Shown here: one piece after another, positions 29,240 to 41,426 of the stretch
Numbering within the stretch: the stretch's first letter is position 1
How the letters are laid out: every line of letters starts with the position of its first letter
Assembly: GCF_040958095.1 (NCBI RefSeq)
Contig: NC_091172.1
Coordinates: 992,001 to 1,056,000, forward strand
From: Procambarus clarkii
Taxonomy: Eukaryota; Arthropoda; Malacostraca; Decapoda; Cambaridae
Direction of reading: 5' to 3'
Length of the DNA: 64,000 nucleotides
The notes under the pieces: model-generated
What the model saw: only the letters and a program-made list of their open reading frames with translations
Database searches by the model: none
Told to the model about the DNA's origin: nothing
Translations under genes and position numbers: made by a program

Positions 29240-29342
29240 GCTCTGTCCTCGAAATTGGGATGTTTGGGATATTTTGAAAACTCCAAGGGTATGCTCTGTC
29301 CTCGAAATTGGGATGTTTGGGATATTTTGAAAACTCCAAGGG
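29240..29342 (+). repeat. 53-bp tandem duplication inside a monomer
   Basis: The segment starting GCTCTGTCCTCG and ending AACTCCAAGGG occurs at 29240-29289 and again at 29293-29342, separated by TAT. The unit is much shorter than a monomer and does not follow the 168-bp register, so it is a local event such as slippage or end-joining rather than exchange between monomers. Confidence 0.92.
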
Positions 29343-32300
29343 GTTTGGGACAAATGTTACCAAACGCCACATTCAGTACTTGGCATATATTGGGTATAAA
29401 AAAGTCGTAATTTCAAACTGCGAATACGTGCAGAGAGCCAGAGTTTGGCACCAAAATATGGCCCAGGCCTCGAAATTGGGATGGGGATGTTTCGGATATT
29501 TTGAAAACTGCAGGGGAGTTTGTGCAAAATGTGACTCACTGCCGCTTTCAGTACATGGCATATGTTAGGTATAAAAAGTCGTAATATCAAACTGCGAATA
29601 CTTGCAGAGAGCCAAAATTTGGCTACAAAATATTGCTCAGGCCTCGAAATTGGGATATTTGGGATATTTTGAAAACTGCAGGGGAGTTTGTGCAAAATGT
29701 GACTCACTGCTGCTTTCAGTACTTGGCATATGTTGGGTATAAAAAGTCGTAATTTCAAACTGCGAATACGGGCAGAGAGCCAGAATTTGGCTCCAAAATA
29801 TGGCTCAGGTGTCGAAATTGGGATATTTGGGATATTTCGAAAACTGCAAGGGAGTTTGTGCGAAATGTGACTCACTGCCGTTTTCAGGACATGGCATATG
29901 TTGGGTATAAAATGTCGTAATTTCAAACCGCGAATACGTGCATAGAGCCAGAATTTGGCTCCAAAATATGGCTCAGGCCTCGAAATTGGGATGTTTGTGA
30001 TATTTTGAAAACTGCAGGGAGGGGTTGGGACAAATGTGACCAAACGCCGCTTTCAGTACTTAGTATATGTTGGGTATAAAAAAAGTGTGTAATTTAAAAC
30101 TGCGAATACGTGCAGAGAGCCAGAACTTGGCTCCAAATTATGGCTCAGGCCTCGAAATTGGGATGTTTGGGATATTTTGAAAACTGCAGGGGGGATTGAG
30201 ACAAATGTGACCAAACGCCGCTTGCAGTACTTGGCATATGTTGGGTATATAAATTCATAAATTCAAACTGCGAATACGTGCAGAGAGCCAGAATTTGGCT
30301 CCAAAATATGGCTCATGCCTCGAAATTGAGATGTTTGGGATATTTTGAAAACTGCAGGGAGGTTTGGGACAAATGTAACCAAACGCCACTTTCAGTACAT
30401 GGCATATGTTGGGTATAAAAAGTCGTAATTTCAAACTGTGAATACGTGCATAGAGCCTGAATTTGTCTCCAAAATATGGCTCAGGCCTCGAAATTGGGAT
30501 GTTTGGGATATTTTGAAAACTGCAGGGGGGGTTTGGGACAAATGTGACCAAACGCCCCTTTTTGTACTTGGTATATGTTGGGTATAAAAAATTCGTAATT
30601 TCAAACTGTGAATACGTGCAGAGAGCCAGAATTTAGCTCCAAAATATGGCTCAGGCCTCAAAATTGGGATATTTATGATATTTCAAAAACTGCAGGGGAG
30701 TTTGTGCGAAATGTGACTTACTGCCGCTTTCAGTACTTGGCATATGTTGGGTATAAAAATCGTAATATTAAACTGCGAATACGTGGAGAGAGCCAGAATT
30801 TGGCTCCATAATATGGCTCAGTCCTCAATATTGGGATATTTAGGATATATCGAAAACTGCAGGGGAGTTTGTGCGAAATTTGACTTACTGCCGCTTTCAG
30901 GACTTGGCATATGTTGGGTATAAAAAGTCGTAATTTCAATCTGCGAATATGTGCAGAGAGCCAATATTTGGTTCCAAAATATGGCTCAGGCCTCGAAATT
31001 GGGATATTTGGGATATTTTGAAAACTGCAGGGGAGTTTGTGCAAAATGTGACTCACTGCTGCTTTCATTACTTGGCATATGTTGGGTATAAAAAGTCGTA
31101 ATATCAAACTGCGAATACTTGCAGAGAGCCAAAATTAGGCTCCAAATTTATTGCTCAGGCCTCGAAATTGGGATATTTGGGATATTTTGAAAACTGCAGG
31201 GGAGTTTGTGCAAAATGTGACTCACTGCTGCTTTCAGTACTTGGCATATGTTGGGTATAAAAAGTCGTAATTTCAAACTGCGAATACGTGCAGAGAGCCA
31301 GAATTTGGCTTCAAAATATGGCTCAGGCGTCGAAATTGTAATATTTGGGATATTTCGAAAACTGCAAGGGAGTTTGTGCAAAATGTGACTCACTGCCGCT
31401 TTCAGGAATTGGCATATGTTGGGTATAAAAAGTCGTAATTTCAATCTGCGAATACCTGCATAGAGCCAGAATTTGGCTCCAAAATATGGCTCAGGCCTCG
31501 AAATTGCGATATTTAGGATATTTCGAAAACTGCAGGGGAGTTTGTGCAAAATGTGACTCACTGCCTCTTTCAGGACTTGGCATATGTTGGGTATAAAAAG
31601 TCGTAATTTCAAACTAGGAATACGTGCATAGAGCCAGGATTTGGCTCCAAAATATTGCTCAGTCCTCGATATTGGGATGTTTGGGATATTTTGAAAACTG
31701 CAGGGGGGTTTGGGACAATATGACCAAACGCCGCTTTCAGAACTTGGCATATGTTGGGTATAAAAAGTCGTAATTTCAAATTGCGAATACGTGCAGAGAG
31801 CTTGAATTTGGATCCAAAATATGGCTCAGGCCACGAAATTGGGATATTTTGGATATTTCGAAAACTGCAGGGGAGTTTGTGCGAAATGGGACTCACTGAT
31901 GCTTTCAAGACTTGGCAAATGTTGGGTATAAAATGTCGTAATTTCAAACCGCGAATACGTGCATAGAGCCAGAGTTTGGCTCCAAAATATGGCTCAGGCC
32001 TCGAAATTGGGATGTTTGTCATATTTTGAAAACTTCAGGGAGGGTTTGGGACAAATGTGACCAAACGCCGCTTTCAGTACTTGGCATATGTTGGGTATAT
32101 AAATTCATAAATTCAAACTGCAAATACGTGCAGAGAGCCAGAATTTGGCTCCAAAATATGGCTCATGCCTCGAAATTGAGATGTTTGGGATATTTTGAAA
32201 ACTGCAGGGAGGTTTGGGACAAATGTGACCAAACGCCACTTTCAGTACTTGGCATATGTTGGGTATAAAAAGTCGTAATTTCAAACTGCGAATACGTGCA

Positions 32301-33048
32301 GAGAGCCAGAATTTGGCTCCGAAATATGGCTCAGGCCTCAAAACTGGGATATTTGGGATATTTCGAAAACTGCAGGGGAGTTTGTGCGAAATGTGACTCA
32401 CTGCTGCTTTCAGAACTTGGCATATGATGGGTATAAAATCTCGTAATTTCAAACCGCGAATACGTGCATAGAGCCAGAATTTGGCTCCAAAATATGACTC
32501 AGGCCTCGAAATTGGAATGTTTGGGATATTTTGAAAACTGCAGGGGGGGTTTGGGACAAATGTGACCAAACGCCGCTTTCTGTACTTGGTATATGTTGGG
32601 TATAAAAAAGTCGTAATTTCAAACTGCGAATACGTGCAGAGAGCCAGAATTTAGCTCCAAAATATGGCTCAGGCCTCGAAATTGGGATGTTTGGGATATT
32701 TTGAAAACTGCAAGGGGGATTGAGACAAATGTGACCAAACGCCGCTTTCAGTCCTTGGCATATGTTGGGTATAAAAAAGTGGTAATTTCAAACTGCGAAT
32801 ACGTGCAGAGAGCCAGAATTTGGCTCCAAAATATGGCTGAGGCCTCAAAATGGGATATTTATGATATTTCAAAAACTGCAAGGAAGTTTGTGCGAAATGG
32901 GACTCACTGCCGCTATCAGGACTTGGCATATGTTGGGTATAAAATGTCGTAATTTCAAACCGCGAATACATGCATAGAGCCAGAATTTGGCTCCAAAATA
33001 TTGCTCAGGCCTCGAAATTGGGATGTTTGAGATATTTTGAAAACTGCA

Positions 33049-33062
33049 GGGGGGGGGGGGGG
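33049..33062 (+). repeat. Poly-G tract, 14 G
   Basis: The G-run following CTGCA in this monomer is 14 G long and is followed by TTGCGACAAATG. It lies at the same monomer position as the other long G tracts. Confidence 0.95.
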
Positions 33063-35399
33063 TTGCGACAAATGTGACCAAACGCCGCTTTCAGTACTTG
33101 GCATATGTTGGGCATAAAAAAGTCGTATTTTCAAACTGCGAATACGTGCTGAGAGCCAGAATTTGGCTCGAAAATATTGCTCTGTCCTCGAAATTGGGAT
33201 ATTTAGGATATTTCTAAAACTGCAGGGGAGTTTGTGCGAAATGTGACTCATTGCCGGTTTCAGGACTTGGCATATGTTGGGTATAAAATGTCGTAATTTC
33301 AAACCGCGAATACGTGCATAGAGCTAGAATTTGGCTCCAAAATATGGCTCAGGCCTCGAAATTGGGATGTTTGGGATATTTTGAAAACTGCAGGAGGGTT
33401 TGGGACAAAGGTTACCAAACGCAGCTTTCAGTACTTGGCATATATTGGGTATAAAAAAGTCGTAATTTCAAACTGAGAATACGTGCAGAGAGCCAGAGTT
33501 TGGCTCCAAAATACGGCTCAGGCCTCGAAATTGGGATGTTTGGGATATTTCGAAAACTGCAAGGGAGTTTGTGCAAAATGTGACTCACTGCCTCTTTCAG
33601 TACTTGGCATATGTTGGGTATAAAAATCGTAATATTAAACTGCGAATACGTGGAGAGAGCAAGAATTTGGCTCCATAATATGGCTCAGGCCTCGATATTG
33701 GGATATTTGGGATATTTCGAAAACTGCAGGGGAGTTTGTTCAAAATGTGACTCACTGCCTCTTTCAGTACTTGGCATATGTTGGGCCTAAAAATTCGTAA
33801 TTTCAAACTGCAAATACGTGCATAGAGCCAGAATTTGGCTCAAAAATATTGCTCTGTCCTCGAAATTTGGATTTTTGGGATATTTTAAAAACTGCAGGGG
33901 AGTTTGTGCAAAATGTGACTCACTGCCGCTTTCAGGACTTGGCATATGTTGGGTCTAAAAATTCGTAATTTCAAACTGGGAATACGTGCATAGAGTCAGA
34001 ATTTGGCTCCAAAATATTGCTCAGGCCTCGAAATTGGGATGTTTGGGATATTTTGAAAACTGCAGGGGGGGTTTGGGACAAATGTGACCAAACGCCGCTT
34101 TCAGTACTTGGCATATGTTGGGCATAAAAAAGTCGTATTTTCAAACTGCGAATACGTGCCGAGAGCCAGAATTTGGCTCGAAAATATTGCTCAGGCCTCG
34201 AAATTGGGATGTTTGGGATATTTTGAAAACTGCAGGGAGGTTTGGGACAAATGTATCCAAACGCCACTTTCAGTACTTGGCATATGTTGGGTATAAACAA
34301 GTCGCAATTTCAAACTGCGAATACGTGCAGGGAGCCAGCATTTTGCTCCAAAACATGGCTAAGGCCTCGAAATTGGGATATTTGGGATATTTTGAAAACT
34401 GCAGGGGAGTTTGTGCTAAATGTGACTCACTGCTGCTTTCAGATCTTGGCATATGTTGGGTATAAAAATTCGTAATTTCAAACTGCGAATACGTGCACAG
34501 AGCCAGAATTTGGCTCCAAAATATGGCTCAGGCCTCGAAATTGGGATGTTCATGATATTTTGAAAACTGCAGGGAGCTTTGGGACAAATGTGACCAAACG
34601 CCGCTTTCAGTACTTGGCATAAGTTGCGTATAAAAAGTCGTAATTTCAAACTGCGAATACGTGCAGAGAGCCAGAATTTGGCTCCAAAATATGGCTCAGG
34701 CTTCAAAATTGGCATATTTGGGATATTTCGAAAACTGCAGGGGAGTTTGTGCAAAATGTGACTCACTGCCGCTTTCAGGACTTGGCATATGTTGGGTATA
34801 AAATGTCATAATTTCAAACCGAGAAAACGTGCATAGAGCCAAAATTGGCCTCCAAAATATGGCTCAGTCCTCGAAATTGGGATGTTTGGGATATTTTGAA
34901 AACTGCAGGGGAGTTTGCGCAAAATGTGACTCATTGCTACTTTCAGTACTTGGCATAAGTTGCGTATAAAAAGTCGTAATTTCAAACTGCGAATACGTGC
35001 AGAGAGCCAGAATTTGGCTCCAAAATATGCCTCAGGCCTCGAAATTGGGATATTTGGGATATTTTGAAAACTGCAGGGAGGTTTCGGACAAATGTGACCA
35101 AACGCCGCTTCAGTACTTGGCATATGTTGCGTATATAAAGTCGTTATTTTAAACTGCCAATACGTGCAGAGAGCCAGAATTTTGCTCCAAACTATGGCTC
35201 AGGCATCGAAATTAGCATGTTTGGGATATTTTGAAAACTGCAGGGAGGTTTGGGACAAATGTGACCAAACGCCGCATTCAGTACTTGGCATTTGTTGGGT
35301 ATAAAAAGTCGTAATTTCAAAATGCGAATACGTGCAGAGAGCCAGAATTTGGCTCCAAAATATGGCTTAGGTCTCGAAATTGGGATGTTTGGGATATTT

Positions 35400-37438
35400 T
35401 GAAAACTGCAGGGGGGTTTGCGACAAATTTCACCAAACGCCACTTTCAGTACTTGGCATATGTTGGGTATAAAAAAAGTCGTAATTTCAAACTGTGAATT
35501 CGTGTAGAGAGCCAGAATTTGGCTCCAAAATATAGCTCAGGCCTCAAAATTGGGATATTTGGAATATTTCGAAAACTGCAGGGGAGTTTGTGCAAAATGT
35601 GACTCAGTGCCTCTTTCAGTACTTGGCATATGTTGGGTATAAAAAAGTCGTAATATCAAAATATGAATACGTGCAGAGAGCCAGACGTTGGCTCCAAAAT
35701 ATGGCTCAGCCCTCGATATTGGGATGTTTGGGATATTTTGAAAACTGCAGGGAGGTTTGGGACAAATGTAACCAAACGCCGCTTTCAGTACTTGGCATAT
35801 GTTGGGTACAAAAATGTCGTAATTTCAAACTGCGAATATGTGCCGAGAGCCAGAATTTGGCTCCAAAATATGGCTCAGGCCTCGAAATTGGGATGTTTGG
35901 GATATTTTGTAAACTGAAGGGAGGTTTGGGACAAATGTGACCAAACGCCGCTTTCAGTACATTGCATATGTTGGGTATAAAAAAGTCGTAACTTCAAACA
36001 GCGAAAACGTGCAGAGAGCCAGAATTTGGATCCAAAATATGGCTCAGGCCTCGAAATTGGGATGTTTGGGATATTTTGAAAACTGCAGGGGAGTTTGTGA
36101 AAAATGTGACTCACTTCCGCTTTCAGTACTTGGCATATGTTGGGTGTAAATATCGTAATATCAAACTTCGACAACTTGCAGAGAGCCAAAATTTGGCTCC
36201 AAAATATGGCTCAGGCGTCGAAATTGGGATATTTGGGATATTTCGAAAACTACAGGGGAGTTTGTTCAAAATGTGACTCACTGCCGCTTTCAGGACTAGG
36301 CATATGTTGGGTATAAAAAGTTGTAAATTCAATCTGCGAATACGTGCATAGAGCCAGAATTTGGCTCCAAAATATGGCTCAGGCCTCGAAATTGGGATGT
36401 TTGGGATATTTTGAAAACTGCAGGGGGGTTTGTGCAAAATGTGACTCAATTCCGCTCTCAGGACTTAGCATATGTTAGGTATAAAAAGTCGTAATTTCAA
36501 ACTGCGAATACGTGCATAGAGCTAGAATTTGGTTCAAAATATGCCTCAGTCCTCGAAATTGGGATGTTTGGGATATTTTGAAAACTGCAGGGGGGTTTGG
36601 GACAAATATGACCAAACGCCGCTTTCAGATCTTGGCAAATGTTGAGTTTAAAAATTCGTAATTTCAAAGTGCGAATACGTGCAGAGAGCCAGAATTTGGC
36701 TCCAAAATATTGCTCAGGCCTCGAAATTGGGATGTTTGGGATATTTTGAAAACTGCAGGGGGGTTTGGGACAAATGTGACCAAACAACGTTTTGAGTACT
36801 TGGCATATGTTGGGTATAAAAAGTCGTAATTTCAAACTGCAAATACGTGCAGAGAGCCAGAATTTGGCTACAAAACATTGCTCAGGCCTCGAAATTGAGA
36901 TGTTTGGGATATTTTGAAAACTGCAAGGGAGTTTAGCAAAATGTGAGTCACTGCCGCATTCAGTACTTGGCATATGTTGGGTATAAAATGTCGTAACTTC
37001 AAACTGCGAATACGTGTAGAGAGCCAAAATTTGGTTCCAAAATATGGCTCAGGCCTTGAAATTGGGATGTTTGGGATATTTTGAAAACTGCAGGGAGTTT
37101 GTGCAAAATGTGACTCACTACCCCTTTCATTACTTGGCATATATTGGGTATAAAAAATCGTAATTTCAAACAGCGAATACGTGCAGAGAGCCAGAATTTG
37201 GCTCCAAAATGTGAATCAGTCCTTAAAATTGGGATGTTTGGGATATTTTGAAAACTGCAGGGGGGATTGCACCAAATGTTACCAAACGCCGCTTTCAGGA
37301 CTTAGCATATGTTGGGTATAAAAAAGTCGCAATTTTAAACTGCGAATACGTGCAGAGAGCCAGAATTTGGCTCCAAAATACGGCTCAGGCCTCGAAATTG
37401 GGATATTTGGGATATTTTGAAAACTGCAGGGAGGTTTG
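35400..37438 (+). repeat. Higher-order repeat, block III, copy 1 (without the insert)
   Basis: It matches about 39450-43005 once the insert is removed. GTTGGGTACAAAAATGTC is at 35801 and 39841 (4040 apart), and CGACAAATTTCACC is at 35421 and 39472 (4051 apart). Past the insert, the marker GGGGGATTGCACCAAATG is at about 37261 and 42828, 5567 apart. Subtracting the 1521-bp element and 4-bp target duplication gives 4042, the same register. Matching ends near 37438, where copy 2 switches to the TTTCGGACA and GCGTATATAAAG monomers that are also found near 35080 and 38610. Confidence 0.82.
36981..36995 (+). other. Unoccupied homologue of the transposon insertion site
   Basis: In HOR copy 1 the junction reads GTTGGGTATAAAATGTCGTAA and continues ACTTCAAACTG and GTGTAGAGAGCCAAAATTTGG. 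The same rare right-hand flank (TCGTAACTTCAAACTG, GTGTAGAGAGCC, TTGGTTCC) follows the insert at 42551. The left flank before 41029 matches the sequence before 36981. This site therefore shows what the locus looked like before insertion, apart from a few base differences. Confidence 0.85.
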
Positions 37439-40400
37439 GGACCAATGTGACGAAACGCCACTTTCAGTACTTGGCATATGTTGGGTATATAAATTCGTAA
37501 TTTCAAACTGCGAATACGTGCAGAGAGCCAGAATTTGGCTCAAGAATAAGGCTCAGACCTCGAAATTGGGATGTTTGGGATATTTTGAAAACTGCAGGAG
37601 AGTTTGTGCGAAATGTGTCTAACTGCCGCTTTCAGGACTTGGCATATGTTGGGTATAAAATGTCGAAATTTCAAACCGCGAAAATGTGCATAGAACCAAA
37701 ATTTGCATCCAAAATATGGTTCATGCCTCGAAATTGGGATGTTTGGGATATTTTGAAAACTGGAGGGGAGTTTGCGCAAAATGTGACTCACTGCCATTTT
37801 CAGTACATGGCATATGTTGGGTATAAAAAGTCCTAATATAAAAATATGAATACGTGCATAGAGTCAGACGTTGGCTCCAAAATATGGGTCAGCCCTCGAT
37901 ATTGGGATGTTTGGGATATTTTGAAAACTGCAGGGAGGTTTGGGACAAATGTAACCAAACTTCGCTTTCCGTACTTGGCATATGTTGGGTATAAACAATT
38001 CGCAATTTCAAACTGCGAATACGTGCAGAGAGCCAGCATTTTGATCCAAAACATGGCTAAGGCCTCGAAATTGTGATATTTGGGATATTTTGAAAACTGC
38101 AGGGGGGTTTGCGCAAAATGTGACTCGCTGATGCTTTCAGTACTTGGCATATGTTGGGTATAAAAGTTCGTAATTTCAAACTGCGAATACGTGCAGAGAG
38201 CCAGAATTTGGCTCCAAAATATGGCTCAGGCTTCGAAATTGGGATATTTGGGATATTTCGAAAACTGCAGGGGAGTTTGTGCAAAATGTGACTCACTGCC
38301 GCTTTCAGGACTTGGCATATGTTGGGTATAAAATGTCGTAATTTCAAACCGAGAAAACGTGCATAGAGCCAAAATTTGCCTCCAAAATATGGCTCAGGCC
38401 TCGAAATTGGGATGTTTGGGATATTTTGAAAACTGCAGGGGAGTTTGCGCAAAATGTGACTCACTGCCACTTTCAGTACTTGGCATAAGTTGGGAATAAA
38501 ATGTCGTAATATCAAAATATGAATACATGCAGAGAGCCAGAATTTGGCTCCAAAATATGCCCCAGGCCTCGAAATTGGGATATTTGGGATATTTTGAAAA
38601 CTGCTGGGAGGTTTCGGACAAATGTGACCAAACGCCGCTTTCAGTACTTGGTATATGTTGCGTATATAAAGTCGTAATTTTAAACTGCCAATACGTGCAG
38701 AGAGCCAGAATTTTGCTCCAAACTATGGTTCAGGCCTCGAAATTAGCATGTTTGGGATACTTTGAAAACTGCAGGGAGGTTTGGGACAAATGTGACCAAA
38801 CGCCGCATTCAGTACTTGGCATTTGTTGGGTATAAAAAGTCGTAATTTCAAACTGCGAATACGTGCTGAGAGCCAGAATTTGGCTCCAAAATATGGCTCA
38901 GGCCTCGAAATTGAGATGTTTAGGATATTTTGAAAACTGCAGGGGAGATTGGGACAAATTTGACCAAACGGCGGTTTCAGTACTTGGCATATGTTGAGTA
39001 TTAAATTCGCAATTTCAAACTGCGAATACGTGCAGAGACCCTGAATTTGGATCCAAATTATGGCTCAGGCCTCGAAATTGGGATATTTGGGATATTTTTG
39101 AAAACTGCATGGGAGTTTGTGCCAAATGTGACTCAATGCCGCTCTCAGAACTTGGCATATGTTGGGTATAAAAAGTCGTATTTTCAAACTGCGAATACGT
39201 GCAGAGCACCAGAATTTGGCTCCAAAATATGGCTCAGGCCTCGAAATTGGGATATTTGGGATATTTTGAAAACTGCAGGGGGGGGGGGTTTGGGACAAAT
39301 GTCACCAAACGCCGCTTTCAGTACGTGGCATATGTTGGGTATAAAAAAGTCGTAATTTCAAACTGCGAATACGTGCAGAGAGCCAGAATTTGGCTCCAAA
39401 ATATGGCTCAGGCCTCGAAATTGGGATATTTAGGATATTTTGAAAACTGCAGGGGTGTTTGCGACAAATTTCACCAAACGCCACTTTCAGTACTTGGCAT
39501 ATGTTGGGTATAAAAAAAGTCGTAATTTCAAACTGTGAATACGTGCAGAGACCCAGAATTTGGCTCCAAAATATAGCTCAGGCCTCAAAATTGGGATATT
39601 TTGGATATTTCGAAAACTGCAGGGGAGTTTGTGCCAAATGTGACTCAATGCCTCTCTCAGAACTTGGCATATGTTGGGTATAAAAAGTCGTAATTTCAAA
39701 CTGCGAATACGTGCAGAGCACCAGAATTTGGCTCCAAAATATGGCTAAGGCCTCGAAATTTGGATGTTTGGGATATTTTGAAAACTACAGGGGAGTTTGC
39801 GCAAAATGTGACTCACTGCCACTTTCAGTACTTGGCATATGTTGGGTACAAAAATGTCATAATTTCAAACTGCGAATACGTGCAGAGAGCTTGAATTTGG
39901 CTCCAAAATATGGCTCAGGCCTCGAAATTGGGATGTTTAGGATATTTTGTAAACTGAAGGGAGGTTTGGGACAAATGTGACCAAACGCCGCTTTCAGTAC
40001 ATCGCATATGTTGGGTATAAAAAAGTCGTAACTTCAAACAGCGAATACGTGCAGAGAGCCAGAATTTGGATCCAAAATATGGCTCAGGCCTCGAAATTGG
40101 GATGTTTGGGATATTTTGAAAACTGCAGGGTAGTTTGTGCAAAATGTGACTCACTTCCGCTTTCAGTACTTGGCATATGTTGGGTGTAAATATCGTAATA
40201 TCAAACTTCGAATACCTGCAGAGAGCCAAAATTTGGCTCCAAAATATGGCTCAGGCGTCGAAATTGGGATTTTTGGGATATTTCGAAAACTACAGGGGAG
40301 TTTGTGCAAAATGTGACTCACTGCCGCTTTCAGGACTAGGCAGATGTTGGGTATAAAAAGTCATAAATTCAATCTGCGAATGCGTGCATAGAGACAGAAT

Positions 40401-41025
40401 TTGGCTCCAAAATATGGCTCAGGCCTCGAAATTGGGATGTTTAAAATATTTTGAAAACTGCAGTGGGGTTTGTGCAAAATGTGACTCACTTCCGCTTTCA
40501 GGACTTGGCATATGTTGGGTATAAAAAGTCGTAATTTCAAACTGCGAATACGTGCATAGAGCTAGAATTTGGCTCCAAAATATGCCTCAGTCCTCGAAAT
40601 TGGGATGTTTTGGATATTTTGAAAACTGCAGGGGGGTTTGGGACAAGTATGACCAAACGCCGTTTCAGATCTTGGCAAATGTTGGGTTTAAAAATTCGTA
40701 ATTTCAAAGTGCGAATACGTGCAGAGAGCCAGAATTTGGCTCCAAAATATGGCTCAGGCCTCGAAATTGGGATGTTTGGGATATTTTGAAAACTGCAGGG
40801 GGGTTTGGGACAAATGTGACCAAACAACTTTTTGAATACTTGGCATATGTTGGGTATAAAAAGTCGTAATTTCGAACTGCAAATACGTGCAGAGAGCCAG
40901 AATTTGGCTACAAAACATGGCTCAGGCCTCGAAATTGAGATGTTTGGGATATTTTGACAACTGCAAGGGAGTTTAGCAAAATGTGATTCACCGCCGCTTT
41001 CAGTACTTGGCATATGTTGGGCATA

Positions 41026-41029
41026 TAAA
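41026..41029. repeat. Target site duplication, left (TAAA)
   Basis: TAAA immediately precedes the left inverted repeat and TAAA immediately follows the right one. It comes from the TATAAAA landmark of the satellite monomer. The satellite is A-rich here, so a 3-bp TAA duplication with an extra A at the element's left end cannot be excluded. Confidence 0.7.
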
Positions 41030-41042
41030 GGGGGCATATCAA
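41030..41042 (+). repeat. Left terminal inverted repeat
   Basis: GGGGGCATATCAA, a perfect reverse complement of 42538-42550. The match reaches 14 bp if the flanking A at 41029 and T at 42551 are counted. Beyond it the two ends diverge, though both stay A/T-rich. Confidence 0.93.
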
Positions 41043-41426
41043 ACGCAAAAATTCGGAAAAATCGAATATTTTTGAAAAATTTATAAAAATTCTACAACGT
41101 TCTGGCAACACTTTGGCGCAAACACGATAATGTTATGATATAAATTAAAGTATTTATGGTACATTTCCATGCGTAATTGTGCAGAATCCGGTGCCCCGCG
41201 GCTGTGGCGCGCCAAGAGTATTGCGTCGTACGTTCTAAACGTCAATTTTTTCGTAATAACGTCGGAAATAACTATGTATATATGACAACAAATATACACT
41301 AATTGGCAACCGTCTCCTAGTGGGGGGTGAGTGAGGTAGTCACATGGTGTGTCCTGTTGAGTGGAGGTGTCGACGCGTGCTCCATTTTGGCTCCTGAAAT
41401 CTTGCTTTTGTAGCGTCTAGTGCACA
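41043..41426 (+). promoter_or_regulatory. 5' non-coding region of the element, CpG-rich, possible promoter
   Basis: The first 120 bases are A/T-rich and include an imperfect hairpin (AAAAATTCG near 41047, CGAATATTTTT near 41061). From about 41163 to 41250 the sequence is dense in CpG, with CCGCGG, GGCGCGCC, CGTACG and AACGTC, and GTCGACGCGT follows near 41370. TATATAT lies at 41277-41283, about 140 bases before the first ATG. Composition is quite unlike the satellite on either side. A promoter and 5' leader for the downstream frame is the natural reading. No transcription start can be fixed from sequence. A 72-codon frame on the minus strand (41081-41299) overlaps this region and has nothing to recommend it. 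Confidence 0.45.

Larger units (their letters stand above)
19900..31260 (+). repeat. Higher-order repeat, block II (4.7-kb unit, three copies)
   Basis: A rare marker, a TATAAAAAAGTGTGTAATTT variant, occurs in matching surroundings at about 20581, 25300 and 30066, giving spacings of 4719 and 4766 bp (about 28 monomers). Other markers follow the same spacing: ATTAAACTGCGAATACGTGG with AATATATGGATATT, and GAGAGCTTCAATTTGG near 20122, 24841 and 27200. Copies are not identical. Copy 1 holds an extra internal duplication of about 1179 bp and copies 2-3 hold deletions and shuffles, so outer limits are approximate. Confidence 0.75.
1..41029 (+). repeat. 168-bp satellite array, left part (about 244 monomers)
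   Basis: Head-to-tail copies follow one another without a gap. The landmark CGAATACG recurs at 11, 179, 347, 515 and 683, and its variant TGAATACG at 851, a spacing of exactly 168. All monomers face the same way. Each usually holds the GAGCCA/TGGCTC dyad, AGGCCT, CTGCAG, a G-run, CATATG and TATAAAA, in that order. Three main types mix irregularly: A (GTTTGTGCAAAATGTGACTC), B (GTTTGGGACAAATGTGACC) and C (TATCAAAATATGAATACG with AGACGTTGG). A shortened monomer, about 11 bp less between CAAACGC and CATATG, recurs near 1804, 3974, 9841 and 15036. No gene is seen anywhere in this stretch. Open frames occur only because 168 is a multiple of 3. A monomer near nucleosomal length in an array of this size suggests centromeric or pericentromeric heterochromatin, but that is inference. 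I do not recognise the satellite family. Confidence 0.97.

Noticed and set aside
1..41029. CRISPR array
   Set aside because: The whole 168-bp unit repeats with no unique spacers, and the context is eukaryotic.
41081..41299. 72-codon minus-strand frame in the element's 5' region
   Set aside because: It crosses A/T-rich and CpG-rich non-coding sequence, runs against the direction of the gene signals, and resembles no family.
41163..41330. Captured small RNA gene in the CpG-rich leader
   Set aside because: I could not identify tRNA A and B boxes, an snRNA core or a clear fold, so it is left as a possible promoter or leader.
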